From: Lepisosteus oculatus
Lineage: Eukaryota > Chordata > Actinopteri > Semionotiformes > Lepisosteidae
Assembly (NCBI RefSeq): GCF_040954835.1
Contig: NC_090716.1
Location: forward strand, 4,017,605 to 4,081,604
Reading direction: 5' to 3'
Length of the DNA stretch: 64,000 bases
In this document: positions 21,301 to 33,300 of the stretch, piece after piece
Layout: each line of letters opens with the position of its first letter
Position numbering within the stretch: the stretch's first letter is position 1
Program-made: the position numbers and the translations under genes
Notes under the pieces: model-generated
Databases searched by the model: none
What the model was told of the DNA's origin: nothing
The model's input: only the letters and a program-made list of their open reading frames with translations

Positions 21301-24300
21301 TGTTTAATGCCATAATGCAAAATATCTGGGTGACGAAACAGTAACTGATTCAGTTTGTTCCCTTTTAAATAGGCTACAAGCCATTAAAGCCACATTTAAA
21401 TGTGACTGGCACATGGTACGGTCTGAGCCCAGAGCAGGAGCTGGGTCTGAAACCCTTCTTGTGACTGACACATGGTACGGTCTGAGCCCAGAGCAGGAGC
21501 TGGGTCTGAAACCCTTCTTGTGACTGACACATGGTACAGTCCGAGCCCAGAGCAGGAGCTGGGTCTGAAACCCTTCTTGTGACTGACACATGGTACGGTC
21601 CGAGCCCAGAGCAGGAGCTGGGTCTGAAACCCTTCTTGTGACTGACACATGGTACAGTCCGAGCCCAGAGCAGGAGCTGGGTCTGAAACCCTTCTTGTGA
21701 CTGACACATGGTACAGTCCGAGGCCTGAGCGGGAGCAGGCTTCTGGAAAGGCCTACCTCATCGTGCAGGTTGACGTAGGGGAACTGCACCAGGTCCTGCA
21801 GCTGGGAGCGTTCGCACAGAACCACCACCAGCTGGCGCAGGCAGTCGAGCCGCCTACAGAGCAAAAGCATGGTGAGCAAGAGACATAGTGGTCAACACTG
21901 TGGTCAACACAAACACACACTGCGCAGCTGAGAGTCTGTCAATGTTAAAATGCTATACATCCAGTCACACGCAGATACGTTCTTTCTACTCTGCCTCATT
22001 TGTAGAGTTGACAACCCAAGGAAGGCGGGGCACCACACCTGCTGGAGTCGGGGTTCTGGGTCAGAGCCTCGTACGCCTGGCTGTTGTGGCCAAGGTCCAG
22101 GTGGTGCTTGAATACGCGGGTCAGCAGGGCCGCCTGTAAGGGGGGAAAAAAACGACCCAGTGATTTCAACATTTCAGTGAACAAGCATTACTGGCACAAA
22201 CAGGGTGCCACTCTCCTTTCATGTAAAAATAGCACAGCCAATGCAAGGACTGGAGAATCAACAGCTGCCGAGACGACGAACAAGTGCATTTCAACAAATC
22301 TAGAAAGACTGATCTGAAACGGAACTTCAGAAACAAACATGTGAAACGTGGTCACTCTGCGCTCCAGAAATATTCGGCCATTTGTGCACCTCGAACGACG
22401 GGTACCCTAAGCAAGATTCCAGTTACCTGGCTCCGGACGTCGTGGATGGCCTCGGAGACGGCCACCGTCGCCAACCGGATGACCAGCTCGGGCAGGCCCA
22501 CGTCCTCCAGCAGCCTCAGCACCTGAGCGGCACAGAGAGGCGATGAGACTCGAGCTCGGCCGCTCTCCAGAGCGAGACCCCCACGCCCCACCGCCGGACA
22601 GCAGGGTCCCCCCGCCTGCGGCCGGGAACACCAGGGGCTGGGGAGACGGAACCGCGCAGTTGACCGAGGAATAGGGAGAAGACCGCGCAGGATCCGGAAA
22701 GATACCGGATCCAGAACGTTCCGTTCCCTTTTCAGAACCGTGAGGTGGCCACAAGTTCTTGAACGAGCTCCGCTCAGCCTGTGCGTCTCTCACTCGTACA
22801 CGTTCCAGCGTTCAAAACACGAACTAGTCCCTTCTTGTTCCCTATTGTTAACACGCTAATTAATTCCTGCTGATTGACCTTCTTCCTTGGAAGCCAATCA
22901 GGACATTCGAAGTCCACTGGCACTGGTAACCAGAAGAGGCGCTGCCTCACGAATGAAGTGAGGAGACCCTCCAAGCGGGAGCCCAGAGGTTCCGTGTCCA
23001 GCGGTTGAGTTGTCGGACCGGCCCGGTGGCGGTGGCGACGGCGGGTCAGGACCTTCCTCGCGGTACCTTGTTGTAGTACTGCAGCCGCGGGGCAGCGGCC
23101 ACCTCCTCCTCCTCGGAGCTGGAGAGCCTGATCAGGAAATCCTCCTTCTCCACCTCCGTCACGGCCGCCTGGAAGCACTGCAGAGCCTAAAAAGACAAGC
23201 ATTTCCAACCGCGCGTTCCTCCCGCTCGGCAACAGGCCTGCAGGCAGCAGTGTAGCCCAGTCCCACCCCAGGGGTCAAGGAAAGGTCCTCTACCGACAGG
23301 CTGGGGGCACTGAGCTTTTATAGCCCTGGGCAGAGTAGACTGCGAGGGGACCTCACACAAGTATCCAAAATCCCCAGAGGCATGGACGAATTCTTCCCCA
23401 CCTGTTTCTTCCAAACGAACAGTGAAACATGAGCCAGTGGGACTCTATGGGAAATGCATTTAGAGGGGAACTGTGGTCCCAATTCTTCAGACCCGTTGTT
23501 AAATCTCGATAAGATACATTGACGGTATCCCCAATTTTTTTTACAAAATCTGAATTAAGCACAGAATCGTGAACCTGGTGAAAATAATGGGATAGTCGCC
23601 ATTGCTGTCGCAAGCCCCTGGTCTTGTCACGGATGAGAGCGACAATTAGCCCTTCCTGGTCACTAGTCACCCCAATGACAAACATAAGTACAGGCTGTGC
23701 AGCAGACAGTTCACTGCTGAAATGTTCCAACGTGATCTGCATGCAGAATTAACGAGTCATATTTGTCGGCAAAACCGTCTCGAAGTCGAGAGCACTAATC
23801 CTATTGGACTAAAAGAGGCGTATTCACAAGCCTATTCATTTACAATTAACAGGGTTGCTTCAAGTCACCGGAAATCTTGTTCTGAACCAGAGAATATGGC
23901 GCTGAGCAAACCTAGAAATGTTGTCTATTTTGCGATATAAATTGGAGGTTTTACATGTTACTGTGCACATTTTACTCTCATTGTGGTTTGAAATGCACTC
24001 ATCCATGCAGATTCTTTTTACCCCTAAAATATAAAAATAGCATTGCAGTTCCCCTTTACAGTGGAGACCAGGAGGTACTTCTTTACCCAAAGGGCTGTAG
24101 GAGTCTGGATCTACAAACAAGCTACTCAAGTATGTTGTAGCCGATACTCTGGTTTCTTTCAACTAGGGCTGGATGAGATCCTGGAATAAGTCAGTTCCCA
24201 GCTACTAAATGGTGACAGAATACAGAATGGCCTCTTCATAACTGTAATTCTTTTAGAGAATAATTGTTATTATTTTAGAGCCTAGATGCCCACTTTGATG

Positions 24301-27300
24301 CACAACTTAAATGCCTGCATCCCAGGAAAACATCCTTGTTTCCCGCCACATGGCACGAACAGGAATAGTCAAGTCCTTAAAAATTACCTTGTGTCCTTCC
24401 CCCGTGGCCAGATAGCACTGTCCCAGCACAAACTGGCAGGATCCCACATTCACCTGACACCAGGGACTGATCAGTCGGGCATAATCCTGCAGTTAAAGGG
24501 AGGTAGAGGTTCTCTGGTACATGACACAATCGGTGTTCAATACAGCCGTCATAAGATCAGAAATAAAATGAGCAATTTTAATTCAACAAGACCCTTCTTG
24601 TCCAAAGTGGAGTATTTGTGAACTTCAGCTTCTGGCGGATGTCTTTACCTGCAGCTGGGTGTACTGGCAGTTTCCCATCAAGCACTCTGGGAAGAGAAAT
24701 CCCGGATTGCTTGGCCATCTAGAGTGGCAAGATAAGGAACAACTGCCCGCTACTTTTACAAGCAAGCCTGCATGACACGTTACTTTTTATTCGATACACT
24801 CACAATTTAATACATTTACATTTAGAGCCAGCAGCCATATCACCCCACAACAGCCTGGCCTCATCTTGATGGGAGACCTCCTGGGAAAATCTGAAGTTGC
24901 TGCTGGAAGAGGTGTTTGTGGGGCCAGTAGGGGGCGCTCACCCTGCGGTCTGTGTGGGTTCTGACTCTGTGGTCATTAAAAACCCCAGGGTGTTTCTTGA
25001 AAAGAGTAGGGGTGTTACTCTGGCGTCCTGAACAAATTTCCCCCTGGCCTCTACCAGTCATGGCCTCCTAATAATCCCCATCTCTGAACTGGCTTCATCA
25101 CTCTGCTCTCCTCTCCACTGAGAGCTGATGTGTGGGGAGCGGACTGGTGCATCATCCAGGTGGAGCTGCACACTGGTGGTGGTGGAGGGGATCCCCCATT
25201 ACCTTTAAAGCACTTTGAGTGGAGTGTCCAGAAAAGCGCTATTCAAGTGTACAGAAATATTATTATTAATTAATTTCTAATAAGACAAATCTGTCTGCTA
25301 GTAAACATCTCCACTTACAGATGCAGCACTCTCCTGACCCAAAGATGAGGTTTCACAACTCTGATCTAACGCAAATCTAAAACTAAAGCAGAACTGCAAG
25401 CAACTGCCAGTATGCTTTAGTATTCTGTTTCATTCGTGAATCAACACACTTTTCATTGGCTCCATCTACTGTAAATGACCCTTCCTGTCCTGCAGCAAGG
25501 ATACAGGTGCTGGGAGAGGGAGGTGATGACAGCAGGGACCAGCTGGGTCCAGCTCAGGACAGCCTGGCTCAGAGGAGCGACCTGCTGAGCGTAGATCTGA
25601 GACACGATGGCCTTCCTCCCCACGTTCTGGTAGAACAGCTCGGCCACAGTCTGGGGACTCAGCACTGGGGGGAGAAGACCAAACACCAGGGCGAACGTCT
25701 GATTATCAGCACCCAGAATGGGGGAAAAAAATGGCATGCTGAAAAAAAAAGTTACGAATCTGCGCTTTTCTGCATGGAGTACGAAATAAAGTGTATTAAC
25801 AAAAAACAAAAAGCATTTGGAGATTTAGTAGGAATTATCTATTGGAAATAATGTCGAATTTACAGTCATTTTTTGGGTGCTATATTAACTATGTTTTTCT
25901 TTGATATTTTTCAATATTTAGCCTTCACTAGAAGCACTATACAAACGAGGCAGGATTTTTCAAACTCTACATTAGCAGTCTATTTTATGTCTCTTTCACA
26001 ACCCCTTACTTGAAGCAAAAACTAAGGAAATTGAGAGGGAAAAAAGGACATGCATCAGGAAAAATCCTCGGAAAAACACGGAGAACTTCAGAAGGAGCCC
26101 CAGGCCGGACTCGAACCCGGGACCCGCTGCGTGACCGTGCTCCACGACTAAAACCATCACCTGATTTATTGGGAGCCAGGGCAGGGGAGTCAGACAGCTC
26201 CAGGACCGACAGGTGCTGCAGGTTAGCATCTCTGAGGAGCGGAAGAAAATCTGCAGTCAACGCCTACACACCCTATGAGTGTCATCACACTGAAAACATT
26301 GGGTTTTTAATATTAAACATTCGCACATATATAATTTAACACATCTCAGTGTTTGTGAATCTGTTACATAAGTCTGGGAAAGCCAATGCACTTCAGTCAT
26401 TCCAGAAAGCTGTTTTTCAATGTGAGAATTAGCCATGTAGCTAATGTAGCTCACTTACAATGGTGAAGAAGTACCCATTTATATAGCAGGGCACTTACTG
26501 GAACTATCTGATTGAAAGTCCTCTCATCAAGAGCCCATTGTCCTAAACACTACTCTGCTCTAAGAGATAAACGTTTAACAGTATCTCACACAGGTGCATA
26601 ACAGTGCACATTGTTGGACTATTTCTTTCTAGATGTGGATGTGGTCATCCAGAACGGATGATTCAGATTAAAGCAAAAAACCAAACTGAGCTTCAATATC
26701 CAGTCCGACTGGACACAGGGCTCCGGAGCCGGCTCGCGGTGTACTCACAGCGTGTCCAGGGGCACCGGCGTGGACAGGCACTGCCCAGCCCACCTGATCA
26801 GGTAGTAGGAGCAGAGCAGGTGAGCCGTCCGGGGGATCAGGTCCTGCTGCAGCTGCAGGAGCTGCCCTCTCACGCCCAGGTACGCCTGGAGCACAGACAG
26901 GGGTCACAAGGGGGTCACGGGCCGCTTCCTCTCCGGGCTGACCGCTCACCAAGGTCAGCGTGGGTCCGAACCCAAGTTCTTTGACTGCGTGCTTGTCAAA
27001 GAAAGTGTTTCTGTGCTGCACACTTCTACTGTCGCTCTTTGCCAGCTGAGCCCGGCCCCCCTGTCTCACTGCATTTATTACAGTAATTAAATTAAACAGT
27101 ACAAAGAACTTATAGGTTCAGATAAGGCAATCTAGTCTAGTCAATTTTACTGCCATTCTACGAAATACATTTTATAAATATATGTTTTTTTAATCGGGGT
27201 GGGGATTTGACTAGGATATGTGTTGCTTTCTCCAGGCCAGCAGCCATATCACTGGCCAGCAGCCATATCACCCTGCAACTCACAACTGGCAGCCCACTGA

Positions 27301-30300
27301 AGCCCAGCAGGTGAGAGCCTGGTCAGTACCCTGGTGGGAGACCTCCTGGGAAAAACTAGGTTGCTGCTGGAAGAGGTGTTAGTGGGGCCAGCAGGGGGCG
27401 CTCACCCTGTGGTCCATGTGGGTCCTAATGCCCCAGTATAGTGATGGGGACACTATACTGTAAACAGGCGCCGTCCTTCGGATGAGACGTAAAACCGAGG
27501 TCCTGACTCTCTGTGGTCATTAAAAATCCCAGGGTGCTTCTCGAAAAGAGTAGGGGTGTAACCCCGGCGTCCTGGCCAAATTTCCCCCTGGCCTTTACCA
27601 ATCATGGCCTCCTAATAATCCCCATCTATGAACTGGCTTCACCACTCTGCTCTCCTCCCCACTGATAGCTGGTGTGTGGTGAGCGTTCTGGCGCACTATG
27701 GCTGCACCAGGTGGGGCTGCACACTGGTGGGGGTGGAGGGGATCCCCATTACCTGTAAAGCGCTTTGAGTGGAGTGTCCAGAAAAGCGCTATATAAGTGT
27801 AAGCAATTATTATTATTATTATTATTATTAATCATGAGCACCGGCGGGGCGCAAGACGAGGGCTGGGAGCGGCTCGGGGAGGTGTGGGGGTGAGAGAGAG
27901 AACGAGAGAGAGCGCGGTGTCCCACTCACGTTGTCCCCCAGGCGCACGTAGAGCTGCAGCAGCACGAGCAGGTCCCGGCAGAGGAGCAGGCGGGCAGCGG
28001 CGCTCTGACACGCGGCCTGGCACACCAGGGTCACGGCCAGGCCGCTGCCCAGGAGCTGGGACAGACTCACGCGCACGCCGAGGGGCTGGGCTGCGGAGCG
28101 GAAGAGACGAGGCGTGAAGGGAGGAGGCCCGCTCCTCCGTGCTCCTCAGGCAATGGTGCCCCAAAGCCCGCGGAGGGGAATTTCATCCTCGTCACGAAAA
28201 CAGAACATCGAGCTTCCACCTGCGTTTACAGCAGTGCGGCCCTGTTTCTCCAGCAGCAGATGGAGCACCTGTCTCTAAAGGGCTTTTCCCACTTTCTCAT
28301 CATTAAAAAAATAAATACATCGACGTTATAGAAAAATTGCACAAGTTCTGAATTAAGCATAAAGTCATTAAATGTGAGAAAGGACTATAAGTTGCCATGT
28401 TGTTGCAAATCCCTGGTCTCACCACGGGCAAGAGCGAGAGTTTGCAAGAATTACCATATGATGTGGCCCTTGCTGCTCACTAGTCCCTGTATGACTAATG
28501 TAATGCATCAGCGAATAAGTACAGTTATACCTGGAAATTTGGTCTACTTTGGGATGTAAACTGGAGATTTTACAAGCGACTGTGTACATTTTACTTTTGC
28601 TGTGGTTTGAAATGCACTCGTCAACGCTGATTCTTTCTAACCCTGAAATAGAAAAATAAGGTTGCAGTAGTGCGCAGTGCCATGTTCTGCGATTCAGAAA
28701 GAGCCAGCAACACCTCCGGGGATGCGTGCAGCCCTATGCCATCCTAAACAAGCAGGCTTGTCAATACATCTCCTTTAATCCAATAGAAATATTGCTTTCG
28801 ATCACAAGAGAGCTTAGCCGACAAATACTCCTTACATGTTAACTCGCATGCAGGTCACACTGGAACAGTTCTGCAGTGAAATTTCTGCTGCACAACCTGT
28901 ACCTATTCGCTGGTACATCACATGACATTAGTCATATCAGTGACTAGTGAGCAGGAAGGGCCACATCACGTTGCAATGCGAGTTTGCGACAACGTGGCGA
29001 CTTACAGCACTTTCACAAAGTTCACGATTTTGTGCTCGATTCAGAATCTGTCAATGAATTTATCTTGTTGCCAAGATTTAATAACTGGTCTGAGAAACTG
29101 GAACTACAGATCCCCTTTAAGCAAGATGGGCTGATTTGCAGCAATTCTTTATATGTTCTATACATACAATCTATACCATGTGCACAGGAAGCACTAAGTT
29201 ACTCTGATGGGTGAGGCTGGAAGAAGCACATTATGATCAATTCTAACATAAAGCTCTCCAGAGTGCAGACGTACCTGCAGCAAATTGATCTTCCACTTCC
29301 ACCTCTGTTTCATAGTCCATCTCCCGGAGCAGGATGGAGATGGCGTTCAGAGGGTTGCGGATGTCCTGCAGTTTACTCTGGATGTCCTCTATAACGTTGC
29401 TGCTGCAAAGCAGGGCACAACGGGTCAGTGCGGGCTTCCCTAATGTGGCTCGAATGGAAACGCAGTTCGGCCGAGATCCAGCTCCCCGAGCACGGGTCCG
29501 AGCACCGAGTTGCCCCCCCTAGGCCGCGCGGTAATACTTGGTTGAGCCCAGGGACATGTGGGATTGAGCTGATGGCGCCCCCCCGGTGGCTGCCTGCGCA
29601 CCCGCAGCGAAAGGAGGCGGGGTTCACAGCCGAGAGCCACAAGGGGGGGAAAAAAAAAACAACTGGCTCTCCCAGATCAGGTGGGGAGAACAAAAATGGA
29701 TGTAAAGGAGGGGGGGGGGGGGTTAGTCCAAGATGGAAAAAAGCAACAACAAAAAAGAAGTTTCTCAGCTAAGTGGAAGGGGGTGGGCCCCGCCGTGACT
29801 CCGCCCCCGCCCCGCCTCTCGCTCACCTCTCATTGGCCAGCAGGCTCTCCAGCACTCGCTCTGCCGCCTTCTCCGGCGGGTGCAGGTGCTCCACGGCCTT
29901 CTCCATCATGAGCGCCATGTCGGGCGACACCGACTCGCCCAGCAGACGCAGGCAGTGCACCAGCTGCAGGACGTCCCGGGCCGTGTCGGGGTCTGCCGGG
30001 GGAGAACATGGGGGGGGGGGCTCAGGCAGGGAGCGAGGGGGCCTCCCTACAAATACTCTCCTCCTCTCCAGCAGCCGTATCCCCCTGCAGCTCCCAGCTG
30101 GCAGCCCCACTGGAGCTCAGCAGTGTGAGCCTGGTCAGTATCTGGGTGGGAGACTCCTGGGAAAAACTAAGGTTGCTGCTGGAAGAGGTGTGAGTGGGGC
30201 CAGCAGGGGGCGCTCACCCTGCAGTCTGTGTGGGTCCTAATGCCCCAGTATAGTGATGGCCGTCCTTCGGATGAGATGTAAAACCGAGGTCCTGACTCTC

Positions 30301-33300
30301 TGCGGTCATTAAAAATCCCAGGTTGTTTCTCAAAAAGAGTAGGGGTGTAACCCTGGTGTCCTGGCCAAATTTCCCCATGGCCTTTACCACTCATGGCCTC
30401 CTACTAACCCCCATCTCTGAACTGGCTTCATCACTCTGCTCTCCTCCCCACTGAGAGCTGGTGTGTGTGTGAGAGGACTGGAGCATCATCCTGGTGGGGC
30501 TGCACACTGGTGGGGGTCGAGGGGATCCCCATGACCCGTAAAGCGCTTTGAGTGGAGTGTCCAGAAAAATGGCATCGACACCTGTACCCGAATCTGCACC
30601 CGTGCCTACAGAAGTACTGTACCCCCACCTGAACCTATGTATCCGTCTGTGCCTATATGTATATCTGCATCCGTTTTTGTATCTGTATCGAAAATAAGGA
30701 AAAAAAAAACAGGGACTAGACGGGTGCTGACACGCTCCTACAGAGGTCACGTCAAGCACAAGCCCACGTCCTGCAAGTCAAAGACCCCCCCCCGCCTACA
30801 TTAAACTGGCAAGCAAAAAGCTGCATAGCAACAGAACCGCTGAAGGGTACCAGTGGACCAGCAGGTGGAGCTCTTCAGCTAAGACCGCAAACCAGGGTCC
30901 TGACGACTTGGGTCATGAAAGCTCCCTTTGGCACAGCTGGTCAGAGCAGGCCTGCGACCCAGGACACCCTGACCCAGTCCCGCTCTTTCTCTTGCTCAGT
31001 CTGGCCTCCCGAGTCCAACTTCCAAGATTTCTCTCCTGCACCCGATCTACTGTGAAGTGGGGCTGCTGGTGCCTAATAGGCGCCCCAGAATCCGAGCAGG
31101 CGCTGCGCTTCAGCAAGTGGATGCAGTGGGTTGTCCTCCTAGTAGCGCATTACTTGGGGATCCTTGGGGATCAAAAGAGCTAAAGAAATGCAATTTAAAT
31201 GTAGACTTCTACAACTTTCACCGCTGTGAAGACTCACCCTCGGTGACGGAGGTCTCGTCCTCCACGGCCAGGTTCTCAGAGGAGGACAGGTACAGGTGAT
31301 CCACACCAAAGCAGGGCACCAGAAATGACAGGAAGCCCTGGGGAAGACATCACACACACACACACACCTCACAGCAGGAAAGCAAAAGACAGACGAATTT
31401 CAAACCAGCTTTTCAAATGCACTACAAACCCCAAGTTAACGGTTGCAAAATTAACACGCTATATTTGAAAAACTACTGTGGGCTGTACACGTGGCAGGTT
31501 GCAAAATCGTGGCATCTGTACATGCTTAAAAATAAGGCTTTTGCAGAATAATGGTCACAGAGCTCTGGAGTAGAGCAAGTCATAGTGCCACTCAAAGCAG
31601 CTACAAACTTTTCGTGCAAATTCCTAATCACCGGGCTTCAGCACGGGGGAGATCCTTGGTTTAAGAGGCTCAGCGCTGAAGAGCCCAGCCCGTGGCGGTT
31701 GAATGGCCGTACCTTCTTGAGCAGACAGACCATGGAGGTGCCGGGGTTGACGTGCAGGGCGAGGGGCGTGGCCAGGGCCTCCTGGTACTGCAGGCAACAG
31801 GCGTAGAACCGGGACCAGTATTCCTCCTGCAGCTGATGGAACTCCTCTGGGGGGAACTCGTACTCCGTCACCCTGCTCTGCAGCTGGACACACACACACA
31901 CACGGGTCAGGGAAACGCGGAGAGCACACGGGCGCACCCGCCTGCGAGCTTCTTAAAAAGCGCTGGCCACTTGCGTCGCAAAACGAACGCGCTCATTCTT
32001 CAACTGCGTTGGGAGAAATTTTCCCGCTTCCCCTTAAAAGACCGTCCAGGAGTCCGTCTCAGACAGGAAAATAAGTTTTTATTTCACGTGCATGGGAGCG
32101 TAACACACCGAGACGCGCGGTGTGTTTTTCTCAAAGTGATTCAATTCAAACAGTCCTCACATGTATTTGATATCCATCACGCTTCCCTGTGCTGATCAGA
32201 CTGGCCGCTTTCCAGAATCACGAACATCTTCCTCTTCCAAATAATTGGTTACTTAGTTTCATAGCGCGCGTTCCTATATAACGCAGTATAGAATTACATA
32301 CTGTAGAGTCCTGCATTCTTCCATTCCAGATCTGAACGTCTACTTTATAAAACACTGACGCTTTGGCAGAAAAAATACGAACAAAGTTCAGAGAGCCTCT
32401 CAACACTATGAAAAGTAGTTTTGATTGCACATAATGGCTAAAGAAATATCCCTTATTATCTACATTATCTTGTTATCCTGGCAAAGAGTGCTCAGGAACA
32501 TGAATCACTATCGGACTATATAAAAAGGGACACTCAAAACAAGACTCCATGCTGCTGAAAAGTAGCGTCGCAGGCAGTTAGGGGCAGAGTGGTCACTCTG
32601 TGGCTAAGAATCTGTGCCTGTTGCTGGAAGGTTGCCGGTTCGAATCCTGCGGCCAGCAGAGGAATCCTACTCCGTTGGACCCCTGAGCAAGGCCCTTAAC
32701 CCCAGCTGCTCCAGGGGCGCCGTATAATTGGCTGAGCCTGCGCTCTGACCCCCAGCTTCTCTCCCTGTCTGTGTGTCTCATGGAGAGCAAGCTGGGGTAT
32801 GTGAAAAGCCAAATTCCTAATGCAAGGAATTGTATATGGCCAATAAAGTGATCTTATTTTATCCATAGGCAATTCGGTTCGTCATTTCTCTGCTCTCTGA
32901 TCAGATTAATGGAGACCACGACTGGAATAACTCTTTACTTGGTCGCCAAGACCCGAGGAGCAAAGTCCATAGAGACCCTCTCAACAACAGCCAACGGCAC
33001 GAGCCCGAACGCCAACTCGGGAAAAGCCCAAGAGCCCCCAACGCCAACAATGCTCCTTGCTCCTGGCGGGAAAGCGCACGGCACTTACTTCGTTTTCGAC
33101 GGCGACGGTCACCTCCTTCTTTAGAGCCTCCCAGGAGAGGTCCAAGATTCTCTCCGCTCCGCGCCGATAGATCTGATACGGAAAGGGGGGAGGGCAGTCA
33201 GGCTTCCCAAGACCGATCACAGAAAAGTGGAGATGACGCTAACTAACAGCTGTAGTCAAAAGACTTCAAGTTCAAGTTTATTGTTTATAACTCATATACT

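Noticed and set aside
21304-21879. 191-codon minus-strand ORF as a single protein
   Set aside because: Only the first part (RLDCLRQLVVVLCERSQLQDL...) is NUP160 exon 25. The rest is translation of the 59-bp tandem repeat.
26098-26160. possible tRNA on the minus strand (Box B-like gggttcgagtcc)
   Set aside because: The T-stem does not pair properly around the loop and no acceptor or anticodon stem could be drawn. It overlaps the donor of NUP160 exon 18, so it is chance or a decayed tRNA-derived repeat.
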